A stretch of 64,000 bases of DNA from Neurospora crassa OR74A (GCF_000182925.2 NC_026506.1:1488001-1552000); one strand, 5' to 3'; numbered from the stretch's first letter, positions 1-13,696 are shown. Translations and numbers: made by a program. The notes: generated by a model not told the origin, from the letters alone.

Positions 1-480
1 CGAGACCGAGCTTGACAATGAGGAACTTGACGGTATAGGTGATCTCAAGGATGAGAACCTGGATCTTGACCTTCAAGCAGTCATCGTCACAGAAGCTGCC
101 GCGAGCAGCGAGCTCAGTCCAGAACTCGCGCTTGGAAAGGGTGGTGGTGGCTTGGGTGAGGGCATTGGTGACGGCCTCGAAGTCGGGCTTGAGCTTGTCG
201 GCGGCATCTTGTTGCTGAGCGAGGGTGGGGTTCTCAGGGTACTGAGCGGCAGTCGCGTCTGTTTTCGAAGTGGTCAGTAGGTATCCTGCCAAAGTACAGT
301 CAAGTCGGAGATAAGTAGCAAAGGAGGATACATACTCATGTTCGCAGTGTGCTGGCGAACGAGAGTGGTCAACTGATCGATCTGAGCAGCCTGGCTCTCG
401 AGTTGGTTTCCCGCAGCGATGGGAGTTGCCAAAGCCGAGGCGGCGAGAGCGAAGAAAGAGAAGAAGATTCCGGCCTTCAT
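1..480 (-). CDS. Small secreted protein, hypothetical (3' end cut by window)
   Basis: The start ATG lies at 478-480. The first ~19 residues (MKAGIFFSFFALAASALA) are a clear signal peptide: one basic residue, a hydrophobic core, then small residues. Exon 1 is 336-480, the intron 259-335 (GTATGT...ACAG, 77 nt), and exon 2 runs from 258 off the left edge. The mature part is helical in character, with regular hydrophobic spacing (QAAQIDQLTTLVRQHTANM), then a Lys-Arg pair that could be a processing site. A Cys pair (FCDDDC) follows, then a hydrophobic C-terminal stretch rich in Ile, Leu and Val. I do not recognise the family. It looks like a small exported or cell-surface protein. The join restores one open frame on both sides of the intron, which supports the gene model; function is unknown. 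Confidence 0.75.
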
Positions 481-1636
481 TTTGATGGTTGGTGATTGAA
501 GATCTTGAAGAATGTTTGAAAGGAAGCGTTGTTTGTAGGTATGTGAGAGGCTGAGAGGGTTGTGAAGAGCTGAGAATGTCTGGAACTCTGAGGCTGCTGA
601 TGCTGATGATGATGAGAAGAATGAGACTGGACTTGAGGAGAGGAAAGGCCAGTATTTATGTCTTTCGATTGAGGTCAAGATGGTGTTGATTTTTCAGTCT
701 TCAATTGTCGGTGACATCGCCTTTCCTCCGGTTAACACCTCTTCCGCCTTCTCGTCGTCCCCGTCGTCCAATCGTTGAGTGTATTCCCAAGTGCCGATGG
801 TTGATGAAGTTTCTTTTTCTTGTTTGGCCCCTGACAATAAAGGTAGGTGAAGCTTGCATGATCCACCAAGTCCAACCAACAAGGGAACATCGTCAACTTG
901 TGGACTATGTTGAAATGGTGGTTATCACTTCAGAATACTCCTTCACCAAAATACCTAACCGAATGCATGATGACTATACGTGGCATGCCTCTTCTGTGGA
1001 TACATGCAGCTATTCCTACCCACCTACCTAGGTGTAATCTCCTAACATGGTTCTGGCGGCTGAAAGGAAATGAACAGGGGAAGGCTGTACGAATTGAGAA
1101 CAAACACCAGATGGGGTCAGGGTCCTCAGCTCCATACGTATTGAACGGCTTGTAAACAATTCTTCTTGCAGAAAACTTCCTGTCGATCAAAAGCCCTTGC
1201 CGCGTCCAAGACCAGCATTAGTCGCACAAACTAACGCAGAAAAAGCGAAATAGGTAACTACCCGGATCTACCCCATCCCGTGAGAAATGGATGCTCTACA
1301 GTCGATACGCCTATGCAACGAGCGTGGATGAAGGTGCTTCTAGAGGTAAGTTTTGAGTTACAGGGAATCTTCAAAGGAGTCCGACATCTTCACAATGGAA
1401 TGTATGTCGTGACGTATCTGCATCTAGTGAGCCTCATCTCGTGCTGGTCAGGTGTAACACGACTGGAGGGCGTACAGAACCACTCTGAAAGATTGAAATA
1501 CAACCAGTTCTGTCAGTAAGTATGTCAATTGGGTAACATGGGCTGGACTTATTCATGATGGACCCCTTTTTGGGCCTCTGGATCCTACCCTACTGTGTAT
1601 GGTCAACTGGTGGCAAACAGGAGCCAGACGCATGGT
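481..1636. other. Intergenic, no gene recognised
   Basis: The first part is probably the promoter and 5' leader of the secreted-protein gene on the minus strand. The remaining open frames are short, lack convincing ATG contexts and do not join across plausible introns. Nothing else was seen. Confidence 0.5.
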
Positions 1637-2262
1637 TTAGGCTAGGCGATATCCCATTGGCCAGCCAATATTTGCGGCGCATAGGACGGTGACTTCACAC
1701 TGCGAATTCTTGACAATAATATGGAGAAGCGGATCAAATGAGATATCTCGTTGTTCTGCAAGCTGAAAAAGCCCAAACCACTGAGCCTTGTCTTGATGCC
1801 ACTCAATGATGTCAGACATCATGACCATCATGAATGTTCGGGTAGCCGTGGCCGAACTGTTTAATGAGAAGTCCTCACTCATCATGTACAGCGGGGGAAA
1901 TGGGCCAGACTCGAGTACTGGACTTACATGATAAGTTCTGGAGGAAGTTTGTTCGCAAACTTGTGCATTCGTGCAGTACTAGGCCCGGCAAGGCTGATAG
2001 CCTGGCGAAACTGGTAATCCGCTTGAAGATCCTACAGGGATTAACGAGAGTTGTCTCACCGTAACTGATCATCATTTCTCTCCTCGTTATAGACCGCCCT
2101 GTGGAGAGATCCATGGAAGAACGCGAACCCTTCGGTCGCAGGCCGTTTGCTCAATGTCTCAGTGCGGGAATCACGACATTTGAAACATGGCGTTCGATCA
2201 ACAGGGCGAAAGCTACATACAGTGTATACCCAATACATGGACAAGTAATCGTCGAGTTGCAT
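1637..2262 (-). CDS. Possible spliced gene or relic of one, unknown function
   Basis: Two segments join convincingly on the minus strand. The segment 1928-2031 ends in AT before GTAAGT; a 71-nt intron (1857-1927) ends in AAACAG; the frame then stays open from 1856 to a stop at 1637. The first segment ends with an F-box-like start (KFANKLPPELI), but the following exon does not continue as an F-box. Upstream, an ATG frame from 2262 reads down to a TGA just after 2060. No normal-length intron links it to the acceptor CTGTAG|G at 2031. In the frame of the second segment the gap carries TGA, TAA and TAG, which can each derive from CGA, CAA and CAG by C-to-T change. It may be a real gene with a missed first exon, or a decayed one. 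Confidence 0.3.
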
Positions 2263-5200
2263 ACTGTATGGAATAACTCCCTGTTCATCTTCCTCATTTG
2301 AGCTCTAACGAAACGGCCTATGGACGGATAGACGGATGTAATCACCTCCTCCATCAAAACAGAAAAGAAAAAAATAAAATAAAAGGATAAGCGAGGTGTA
2401 GCTGAGCCGCTGCAATTTTCCAGCTGCAACTCTGAGCGCCCCGCGCTTTGCGAAAGGATGGTTGGACAACTCCGACCATTGCGGGGAGATTGACTCCTTA
2501 TTGTTGCATTTCCGATATCCGCGAAAGTATCTAAACCAGAGTTAGCCATTAGCGACACTAGAAGATTGCATGAGCCAGGGCAATATATGAACAACGAAAG
2601 TCCTTTGGAAAGATTTGGTGTCCGGGATCTCCCTAGCCTAATGCTCGGAACACGATCCAAGCGAATACACTACCATGTTAGATCTTGAAGATATCTGGGG
2701 GGGTGTGCATGTCTGGCCATGATAGTCCCAAGATACACTACAGTGTATCATCTATCACTTGTCGATTTGGATCGGCGGTAGTAAAGCTTGTGACAGCCTA
2801 TCAGAGCGACACAACGCATTCCGATCTGAACCAAGGCTGTAAGCTGTGAGATCTCGTACCTGTAATTTCTTCAACGGCAGCCTAAAGGGTATAAGATCTC
2901 CACTACTATGCAGCACAGTGTCGCGCTACAGAATCTGTGGAGGTGGGTGCGGAGATCGCAGCGTTACGATCCGATAGCCGTTAGCTCGAAGACCCGCGAT
3001 TGCTGGAGTTTGATTCGCAGGATTCGATTTCAGCGCTACAATGGTCGCGTCTTTTCAACCATATGGGTACCAACTTAGAGAAGTCTAGAACCCACTTCCG
3101 ATGCTGATTTCAAATTCCCTCTTTCTTTTTGTTCCTGTTGATCCACCAAGCAACAGGGCACTTGCGCTCCATTGCAGAGACAAGTGTAACCGCACGAAGT
3201 CTTTCAGCTGCGCAGCCAGCGAACTAGGCACGGAACAGGAACAATGATCCCGGGGCACGTTGGCCCGCCCCATCTCAGGCTTCAGCTCGCCAGCTCCACG
3301 ACAAGGTCGAATAGGTACGTTACATGGTGGCAAGGTTGACCACCAAATCAGGCTTGCCCATTCCAGAGCCAGGGTTCCTATGGTTGCTAGCTTGTTGCAG
3401 GAAGCGACGGGGAAAAGGCTGATGGTGGCACGGGGGGGTCATGTCGGATAGCGCCAAGAGCCCGAGAGTGGACGGGCCACGAGATGTGTACACTAGCAGT
3501 TCCAGCCCACGGAGCAACACTCAACCGCCGTTGCCGGATGACGGCTGGGTGAGTGCGGTGTCCTGCAGACTTCGGCCGACGAGCTGCCATGATGGGTATC
3601 GGATCAACACTTCCTAACGACCAGCCGGCTGCCCCTAGGTCATGGTATCGTTGCGTGAAACTCATAACCGGTGAGTGCCCGGTCAAAAGGACAAAGGTTG
3701 GTGGTCGTTTTCAAGTGCTCTGACCAGTTGTGTCGTGTTACCTAGTTTAGACCACAGTCCACTTTCTTCAGCTTCCCGGTCCGACTAAACCGTATTTGCT
3801 TAGTCGTACAGAGATGTTTTGTGGACAATGCAAGGTTGTTCAGCCAATCCAGTTGGCAAGATGCTGCACATGGAACTGAGAGCAAGCTCAAGATGCCCGC
3901 ACAAGGTGTGGCCTTCCCGGTCTGAGCATTCCTGTTACGAGCGAGTAGAAGCGGTATCAGGATGCTGTACAACGAATGGTCATGGAGCGTAGTGTTGCGA
4001 GTGGTTCAGCTAGTCTAGAAACAGATGATATAACGTGACCGTGGAGCTCTGCTGCTCAAATGAGACATGGCGCCGTTGAAGACGCACGAAGGGAGAAATT
4101 AGATGCCAGTCGCTTTGGCAGGTATGTACTTACACAGTACGTAGCGTCGCCCACCCCGGCAAGTGCTCCAGTTTTGACAGCGGGAAGGGCTGGAAGATCC
4201 ACCGCACTAAACACGAAGTTGTGGATCGCTCTAGGCGCATCCGGGCCCACTCCACGCCCTGTCGAACTGCCTGGGCTCTTGACGGAAACTAAGTAGGGAA
4301 GCTAGTTGTACCCCCAACTTCACAGTCCGGGATCGATTCGGCCTCTGGTCATCCCGTCCTTTTAATAGTGAAAACTTTTCTTTTGAACGTCATACACCTT
4401 TGAATGAAGCGGATGTCCCCTTTTCTCTGCAGTATACAACCTGAGCTTGCAGACACCTCCATCGGAAAGTCCTAGCCTTGGCAATACTGACGAGCGTTGT
4501 GAGCCGAGTGCTTAACTGACAAGCCACGTCACCGTGTCCTCCAGGTATCTTTATCTTACGTGGCGCACCAAAAATATAACCTTTCACTGTCAAAGGGATA
4601 GGTTCGGATACGGGATTGATCGGCTGCGCTACTGGATACCTCGTGAAAATGTTGAGCCCGGGGCGGTTGGCCGGAAGGAAACGGCTATAATTAATGGTGT
4701 ATCTTGCTTCCGGTATTCCGGGCCGTTCTCAGCCACCGCGGGATGAAGTGTAGGGTAAGCCGTTACTGATTCACCGCGATAGCGTCTTGGAAACCGGGGA
4801 CGACATCGATGACGACATCGGTCACCTGATTGCCGGCAAGAGCGGATTCTCTCTACCGTCATGTTGTTCATCATTTTCCAACAGCCAAATTGAATCAAGC
4901 ATGGTAAATGAAGAGAGAGTCTTCAAACAGCTGATACGAGATCACTGTACAGGACAATCTGCTGTTGCTCAGAAGTGTACAAATTGGCGACAGCTAGAAA
5001 ATCTCGTGACTTGACGACTGCTTGAATGGAACGTTTCCGCAGTGTCAAGATAAGACTTGATGAACGCGATTTCGCGACGCCGAGATTGCAATTGCGATAC
5101 CAACAGTGACACAGACCAGTTCCATATGTAATGAGCAGCAAGAATCTGCAAATGTCAAGTCGAATAGGTAGTAGTTAGTCATGAAAATCCGGGGAGGGCC

Positions 5201-8200
5201 GGAATGGGTACGAACCGAACATTTCGAACATGGGTTATTGATATGGCTTGTATGGATTGTTTGAATATCGAGACAACCAATGAGAGTTCACCACGATGAA
5301 GTTATGGGTCGGTCTTGTTCTTTGTACCAGGTACAGTACCCACTGCCACTTTGCCATCTTCACTTTCATCGATTCTTTCTTTGTCTCGGTTGTTCCTTCT
5401 CGTCGAGCTTGGAGTTCGAAAGACGCAAGCCGATCATCATGACTTCAACCAAATTTCGTTCAGCGGGACAGTTGCAGAAGACCGAGGAAAGCAGCATCGG
5501 ATACATTTATGAGACGGGCCCGGAACAAGACTTTCCAGATTTTCGACTCATGGTATTCCCCCGTCTACATGAGCTATCAACATCATCATCAGCCAGGTGT
5601 CACCGACGGGTCCCCTCATCTAGAATCTTCTTTATTCTCCAATGATTCTAGTCCATCACTAACTACGGCAACAAGAATACTGCTCGTCATAAATTGAACT
5701 ACAAAGTTGATAGGTACCTAATCATCAGTTCTTCATTCTGACTATCGGTTGTGGACAGGTGTCGACTTCTCCGGACTGTTTCTGCACTGTTCAGGACGCC
5801 CGTCACCGGCCCGAGCACGGGATATGACCAACATCGGATGCCCAGCGATTGCTCTAGAATCCATTTCGTCGAACATCTTGTGTCGCAAGTTCTTCAATTA
5901 GAAGCGGCAAGCAGCAAATCCGCTAACCACTGGCATCCGCACGTTGAACATTGAGCTCGACTGCTGGTGGAGTGGAAGTTTATGTTGGCCATCAGCCAAA
6001 GCGGCTGCAATACAGTCGTCCTAACATCCTCAAATATCGTATAACTTTGTGAGATTGGGGTTCGGAACTGCAGGGTTAAGAATGTTCGACAACCGCGTAC
6101 ATCCTCCTCAAGTACATACTGGTAAAAGCCGTTCTCGGACACTCAACCATACTGTTTTCTTCACGACAATCAATCCCAATTTCCTGAAGCATTACGCCAA
6201 ATCACCTTAAAACCCCGGAGGGGCTCAGGGTAGTGTCTGTCACAGGCAAACAGGCCGTCAACACGTATGTAGGAGCCGTATCTCTTCCGAAGCCACGCCG
6301 CAGGCTTTAAGAGAGAACCAAATCGGAATCACCCAGGCTCGAGCGCAGGCTACATGCATCGCCAAGGCATCGCCAACCATGTCCGATGAATTTGAGAGGA
6401 TTTTGTGGCTCTGAACCCATCTTTAGCCGGCAGTGTCGCTTGACTAACCAAGTTGAAGTGGAAGGCAATACTTCTAAATGGCATTTGCCTTTTCTGTCAA
6501 GTAATGTATAACAATTAGGATGGACTTCGCCGAAGACTGTCGGATCGAGAAGAAAAACATGTAAAGCTGAGGCCGTTGTATATACCAGAGGTGGCTTTGA
6601 ACCAAGAGGCTGAAGTAAAAGTCACTCGTTGACGCCTTCCTTTTCACTTTCTCTCAAGACCGGTTTGTCTTGCCTCCTTCGGGGGACGCAGTTTCATGAC
6701 ATTATCATTGTCCGCTCGATTGGCTCTGTTCCATCTGGTCTGGTAAGTGGCAGTGATAAGAGGACAATCTACTCGGTGTTCATTAACTCGCATCGTACTC
6801 ATTATCTGGCAGAATTGTCCGAAGGTCGCCCCGCGCACGAGGGTAGTTAGGTAACGAACTACTCCTCGGTAAGTAGGGCACTGATCTCGGTATTGCAGAG
6901 GTAGTTATTTCCGGTACAGCAAGCACTCGTGTATAATCGAGTATTCTTCGGCTTGAATCATAGCCGGTACATCCATTCTAGCTTCCACTTGGGTTGCCCC
7001 CAAGGTTCAGCCCAAAAACTAAGCATCGCTACCTAGGATTATACGTATTTGAATACCTTACCTACGTTGGTCTGGAAGGTACATCGCCATCTGCTGAGTG
7101 AGTAAACGGGATTCGTGTTCCTTCCAATCTCCAATTCAGGCAACGTTCACAGGTACATGCTTCTTTTCCCCTTTCTTTTCACATACGGAGAGCAAGTATG
7201 GCGTGTTCCGGGAGAAGATATATTAAACATATCATATGTGTCAGATGCACGGATGATGGTCTGTGGACACTGCTCGGTCGAGGGAAGGAAGGAACTAGGA
7301 GCGATGGGCGGCTTCAACCCAGGCAATGTTGTAGATTTGGCAGAAGAATATCATTTGGTAGACGGTTGCAGGGCTCTTGCTTGCGACAATGCTAGCCCAC
7401 CCTGTAAAGAGAACGATCCAGGTCCATGCTGAGCGTGCCAGCATTGTAATGGTATCCATGGCCTAGCCTGGCGGTAGTCTGGACGTGGAGAGTTGTGTGA
7501 GATGGCGAGGGGAGATGAGAACTAATACAATCAAAGAATAACTGGAATCAACCGAGCATATAGGTAGGAAGGTAGAAATACAGGTGAGTACGTCTTGGCT
7601 ATAAGCAAGACGAAGCGGAAAGAGCTGAAGGTACGTAGTAGTATCCGTTGAAATTGTGGCGAATCGAGCATTTAGCTACAAGGTGTACCTCACGTTGGTT
7701 GCAGGTTATTGGCATCCGTTCTCAGGGTTCACAACTTGAAGTTAGGCATTCCGTATCACAGTGGTTCCTTTGTGAACATACGTGGACAAACTCGTTGATG
7801 AAAGTTTTGAAGTCATGCTGAATGGCCGGTGGCAACCAGAATAGAGAGGCGGGCCTCGTCCCAGATGTAGGAACCTCTTGTTCGCGAATCATCATTATGT
7901 TTGCAAAGACATTGGACACTTTGAGTTTCCGTCTCTTTCCAGAAGGCTTGCTTTGTTGAATTCGGGGGCAATATCGGTTTGAGGGTTGCCGCGTTGGCAG
8001 TCGTGTTTACTCTTTCCTTTCTCTATGGAAACTGTGACCGAAATCGCTTTTGGCACTTGGGATGTTCCTTCCACATCCAACCGATCATGCATGACTCCAA
8101 TCTCCCATCCGGTCAATCATCCTTCTAGGTTCCTCTCTCCTCCTCACCAGTTATTTCCAGCAAGTATTCCTGGATCATTAGATATCATCAAAATCATCGT

Positions 8201-8275
8201 GTCCTTTTTACCGCCCGTTCAAAAACACGCTTCGGTTCATCTTTACCCATCCAGCTTTCGATTATTCTTGACACG
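2263..8275. other. Long gene-poor interval (6 kb)
   Basis: I found no gene I can defend. A near-perfect palindrome lies at 2732-2749 (GATACACT-AC-AGTGTATC). An ATG-started 82-codon frame on the minus strand (5894-6142) and short plus-strand frames near 5439-5697 look only weakly protein-like. The base composition is not strongly AT-rich, so this is not a heavily RIP-mutated tract. It may hold non-coding RNA or decayed genes. Confidence 0.5.
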
Positions 8276-9078
8276 ATGTCCCGACAACGTCGACACACCA
8301 TTAGTGGTCCTCGACCCAGCACGCAGGGTATTTCTGCCGCGGATCCACGAGAATCATCAACCAACTCTGATCCCGGCTCTTTGCCGAGAGGTAATCTCTC
8401 TCAGGCTGGCCATGAGGTGGTCGATGCTATGACGCAGACAAGTGACCATATGGCTGATATAGCCGAAATGCCGCCATTCACTGGAGCCGACAGCGATGCT
8501 GAAGATGCCTCGACCGTCGCACAATCCAGATCAGACAGATTAGAGGTACCTGAATTGATTGAAGCCTTCACGCAGCTCGAGACTGGCGATGAATCACGAC
8601 CCAACCCAAGCTCTGTTGCGCCTTCTTTGGCAAGCCCGATACCTGTGGCAGCCAGCGGACTATACGAAGTGTTGGACCATGTGCCTCGCCAGACCTTCTT
8701 AGGGCTCGTACGCCATATATCACCGATATCCTTCGAAGAGTTTGTACGGGAACTGATTGACCGCGGTTTATTGAACTGGGAGGACGACGACCTACCCATA
8801 ACCCCAGCAAATAGAGTCATAATCATGGCCTTGACATTTCAGCAGCTTGCATCGCCCGCTGACCTCCATCTGCCCCCAGATGTTGTTGAAAGGTTAGTGC
8901 CAATGCTCATCTTATCACAAATGTCGCAGGCCGCACGCATAGTGGCCACTGACGTGATAATTTTTTTAGGATCTTCATCGACGTCTCCAAAGCCATCGGT
9001 ATACTGTGTGGTGGTTTAGGTGCTCCACAATGGATCTTGGACATCGCCACGAAACTACGTGGTTTCAAAGACATATGA
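8276..9078 (+). CDS. Hypothetical protein, 241 aa
   Basis: Exon 1 is 8276-8892, the intron 8893-8969 (GTTAGT...TTTTTTTAG, 77 nt) and exon 2 8970-9078. Splicing replaces a frame that would otherwise run into unrelated residues with a smooth ending (IFIDVSKAIGILCGG...). The first ~105 residues are polar, acidic and Ser/Pro-rich, probably disordered. The second half is predicted mostly helical, with hydrophobic and acidic patches (FLGLVRHISPISFEEFVREL). There is no signal peptide or membrane segment. I do not recognise the family. Its isolation in gene-poor DNA suggests a lineage-restricted gene, which is an inference only. Confidence 0.6.
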
Positions 9079-10506
9079 GCCGGATGGATAGTTCCCTGGC
9101 GCCCGGATAAGTAAAATTTTTGGTTTTTGGCAGCAGCGTCATTGTGGACAGACACTTGCACATATCGTGGGAATATTGATGTAAAGCATTGACATGCGCA
9201 ATGCTAGCGAAAAAGCGAAGACTTGGAAGGGACAGAGACTGGAAGAAGCGAGAAAATAGTTGTCGAAACAGAATCGAACGGACAGTGCGGAGAGGATACG
9301 TTTGTTGCATATACAACGGCTTACTCGATGCTTTGGACACGTGTGCTGCATATGTTGGTGATTAGGTTCAGTTGATGCCCTTCGCTTGACTTGTCCCGGA
9401 ACTGCTGTCCGTAATTTAGATGTTTGTGTCTTGGTCTGTGCGAGTTGTGTCTATGGCCCCTTTTGTATACTAGAATCTCTACGTTGACAGTTGTGGTATC
9501 AGATGTTCGTTCTCGTCTTAACTGTGTAATGCCAAGGATGGTTACAGCCCGTAGTATCATTGCTCCGAATTATTGACAATGTCGTGCTCATTACCGTGAT
9601 TTATAATTCTTTCTCGTGCCTCAAATATGATTTCATCTATCATGGAGTACACAGAAATCAATGAGAGCAGTGCGAGCCTCTTAGATTTAGCATAGTTATC
9701 GAGTCGCTTTCAGCTATGCATATAGAACAGTAGACGTACCTGGTTGGGTATCAACGTAAGTTTCCACATGCACTAGGATTACATACCTCTAATCATTGCC
9801 AGTCCTACCCGAGGTCCACTATCACCACTATACGTGTCATGTCATTGGGCAGCTGCGAACCAGTTAAACCCAAAATGGCATGCGCATAAGATACGATACG
9901 GATCATACGAGCTGCCATAGCGAGCGCGTGGCTGGGTATTGGTATCGGCTAGGAAAAGTCATAACCAATATTACATCTAGCATACCCCTAGGACAAAATA
10001 GACAACCCCCCAAAACACTTCAATCGACCACAATCAATCTCATCCTTACATCGCACAAACCACCTCTCATCAACCATAAGATTGACTAGGTGATTTTTGA
10101 CCTGGTGCTCACCCACCATCCTTTGTATAACTCAACTAGTGGTCGCTTTCCTTTCTTCCAGGCATGTTCTTGAACCTCAAACCTTTATACGGTTACACGC
10201 GGTATATCTCCAAGCGGAGACGGAGAACCTGCACAATCTAGACCACACACACATCGATTGCATTCACTCGAGCCCCATCTAGCTGGCCTCAACTTTCGGT
10301 CTCCAACAACATCAGCTCGCGAGTCGCAGCCTCCCGCGCGACACCAAGCACTGAAGGGACTCGGACCTTCCACTTGTACTCAGCGCAGGCGACCGCGAAG
10401 GAACGCCACAGGAGAACATACTACCCTTCACACACGTTCACGACGTGACCAACCCCCCACCGAACACACTCTCAGCTACGGCTAGACGGTTGACAATCGG
10501 CGCAAA
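9079..10506. other. Intergenic, 3' region and promoter
   Basis: This stretch holds the likely 3' UTR of the preceding gene and the promoter and leader of the next. The last ~500 bases become C/A-rich and T-poor, typical of a Neurospora 5' leader. No other feature was seen. Confidence 0.5.
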
Positions 10507-13500
10507 ATGGATCATTATCGAGCTTATGAGCTCCATTTTCGCTTCAGCAGAGAGGTAGACGAGCTCGAAAAGGAGCTCGAGACCGAAAAGCAAAATGCAT
10601 CACAGGAGCTGCAGAAAGCGAAAAATGAGATTGAAAACAGAAGGCTCGAGGAAAGGTCAATGCTCCAGAAAAGACTCGGTACAATACCTCTACCTCCAGA
10701 TCTCGAGCAGTTCATTGAAGATAAGCGGGACTTCTATCTGCGTCAAGCTACTCAAAACTACGAGAAAAGGTTGGAGAATGACCGGAAACAGTTTATTGAA
10801 AAGGTTTCCGCCGTGAACGAGAAATGGAGAATGCTACCATTCGACATAGAAGAAGATTTGGTAGGTGTATGTTTGATCCCTCACGAGTTCACGACTATTT
10901 TGGCCGTATACTGATCACACCATGTTATCTAGTCCACGCCACCTACGGAGCTGCCAATATCGAAACTGTCGTTAGACACCAGGGCTGGAACACCCATTTC
11001 CATGCCCTCTCCCATGCAAGCTCAACCGGCGGTAAAACTCCCTGTCTCTCACTTATCAAACAAGCGCCCTATTACAGAGATTCAGTCTCCTAACGAGAAC
11101 CTCGCAATCGAGCAACCGGCAAAGCGCCCATCCGCGAAACGATCCATCACTTTCGATGAGGTGTACCAAGAAGGCAATGCTAAGTTCAAGCATATTATAG
11201 TCGAGTACCCTCCCGAGAGCGGAGAGTTTTACATTCTCAAGTGTGATGACCATGGAGTTCACTTTGGAGCCAATCCTCTTGCGGGAGCTGCTAAGCACCT
11301 AGCAAGCAAGATGCATGACCATCAGTCAAAGAACTATAGTGTTGCTATTGACACGCTAGGTTTGCGCGTCATTGGGTGTAATGCAGAACTGGCACGCAGG
11401 AACAACACGGCGGTCGAAGAAGCTGCTGTAAACGGCTACAAGCCGGTTAACTTACTTCAACTAAGCGTGGGAAGACGAGCGCGATATGTGGAGGCGAATC
11501 CCGAGTTTGCTAATTCCTTTTCCACCCCCATACCTTCGCTAGCCTCGCCAGCCGCTGAGGCACCTTCGGCAATGGCACCGCCTCCATCTCGAGGAACAGA
11601 TAGTCCGGCAATGGCACCACCTCCATCGCGAGATACTTGTACCCCTAGTCCGGCGAAAGATCGACGGAAGAGCTTGCATTTACGGACACCGTCTGATCGC
11701 AGCACGCGCTCAGCTGTCCTCATCCCTGATCCTAAACCAGCTAGCCTCTACAAAGGGTTTTGGGTTCAAGACAAGCGGCATTATCCTGTTATGGTATTGC
11801 CGGTGAAAGAGGCAGACTTGAGTTCAGTCGGACTTGAAAAGACGTTGGAGGATACCAAGCTCTTGCAGACTGTGCCTCTCTGCTATAAACTTGATAAAAC
11901 AGCTGGAAAGATCAAGTTCGAAGGGTGGGCCCCGGGATACGAGGATGGCGGGCCTTTGGTCAAGCTTAGGCAGGTTCCGGTCATGTATTTTGACCGAGAC
12001 ATGTAAGTTCTATTTCGAAGCCGAACCCTGGCCGTTGTTCCGGTCAACTAATATTGCTATACCATATCCTCAGGTCGTTTGGCTGGCTCTCGATCAAGGA
12101 CATTTCAGCGTTTGACTTTGATGACCCGGACTGGCGTCAGATACCCTATTTTCAAAAGGCTGTCGAGCACTGGGAAAGTCTGAACAAGGCTAGCACGACT
12201 GCTAGCAGTGCAACAATCGGTGGTGCAGAACAACCTCGCCTGGAATCCAACTCGGAAGGGGCAACTCTGCCAGAACCCACACAAAATCCAACAGCCCCGG
12301 CAGCAGCAGCAGTAGCAGCACCAACGGAGTCAACATCATCAACGGAGCCAACCGCATCAACTGAGCCAACAGCAGCTGCGTGTCGATCCCAATCTGTCTC
12401 GGCGGCAGCCCCGGAACCCACAAAGAAGCCGGCAATTCCAGCAGCAGCAGCGGCGGCACCAAAAACAGCACAGCCTCGACCTCAACCTATCTCTGCGGCT
12501 GTCTCTAACCCTCCGGCACAAACTTCCACAGAGGATGTGACTCCAGCTGCTCCGACAGCAGTAGCAACACCACCAACTGCCGCCGCAGCTCCCACAATGT
12601 CAACACCTGTTGCTTCTAGCACTGTGAGTGCACCAATCCAGTTGGGTCCGAATGCAAACAGTATTCCTCCGGCCGTGGTACGGTTGGCAGAAATCGCCAA
12701 GACCGACCCCCAGCTTAGGGCTCTGATAGATAGAGTTGGATCGAAAGAGGGTACTAAGGAGGAGAATGAACGGTTAGAGCGCATCGTCGACCAGATTGCT
12801 TCGGAGCTTAGTAGCTCCGGGGAAGCGGTAGCAGCTACGGTTCAGCTTTTACAGCCCAAGTCGGTCAGTTCAGGCCCCAAGAACATGAAGGGTCACGGCA
12901 CAGGCCTTAGATCGCCAGAGTCATCTAAGCCGCCCACTCCGCACTTGACAAAGGCAGCAATTTCACCGGCGGCGGCGGCTCCGGCTCCCTTGGTAACGGC
13001 AGGCCCGACGCCAGACTCTAGCACAGCTAGCTCGCGTACCACCTCTCCAACTGAAGTCCCCGCCCCTACGTCTACCTCAATCCACAACCCGCCCGTGAAG
13101 CCCTCGCCTGTCAAGCCCTCGCCCGTCAAGCCCCCGCCCGTCAAGCCGGCAACCTTTGTCAAACCCGAGAATGGGGTTACGACGACGGCGAAGACGACAC
13201 AACCTCAGAATCAGAACGAGAAGTTTGAAGTGACCATCGAAAAGGGCAGCTGGAACGTAGATACCAATGGCGCTACGGAGGACAAGCTCTCAGTCCGGTT
13301 GATAGCATGCAACCAAACCAAGATTGCTTCCACAGCGCCCGGTCTTCCGTATAAGAACTGCCCATACAAGTTCGAGATCGATCCCAACAAGTTTGCCAAC
13401 GTCATTGTCGAGAATTGCCCATCGAGCCCCAGCGCGAAGACGATCGTAACCCTCGTATTGAAGAAGGGGCGTGAGGGCAGTGGAGATAGGACGGTGGTCT

Positions 13501-13696
13501 TGACGTTTGATCGATTCGTAAATCCGGACACTAAAACGGTAGAGAGCGGGCGGGTGCAGGCGAGACGATTCTGTCGATGGTTGAGGGGGGTCAACACGAG
13601 CATTGCCTACTCTAACAAGAGGTGAGTGGTTTGGGTTCCTGTTTTCATTGACTGATGACCGCTAACTGACATTGATCTCCCTTTAGTTTCCAATAG
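10507..13696 (+). CDS. Large disordered protein with coiled coil and zinc-finger-like motif, 993 aa
   Basis: There are four exons: 10507-10860, 10933-12002, 12074-13621 and 13687-13696. The introns are GTAGGT...ATCTAG, GTAAGT...CCTCAG and GTGAGT...CTTTAG, and all joins keep the frame; the last exon adds only the final residues. Residues ~10-60 form a charged coiled coil (EVDELEKELETEKQ). Around residues 189-260 is a compact conserved-looking block with C222, H225, H240 and H246, spaced like a C2H2-type finger. Residues ~510-850 are a low-complexity Ala/Pro/Thr/Ser region, including tandem PVKPS/PVKPP pentapeptides near residue 812. The C-terminal ~130 residues (KFEVTIEKGSW...) look globular and beta-rich. 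I cannot name the family. The layout suggests a nuclear scaffold or DNA-associated protein, by inference only. Confidence 0.75.

Noticed and set aside
5439-5697. Possible small gene starting MTSTKFRSAGQ
   Set aside because: Two overlapping frames look partly plausible but no intron joins them and neither has a recognised motif.
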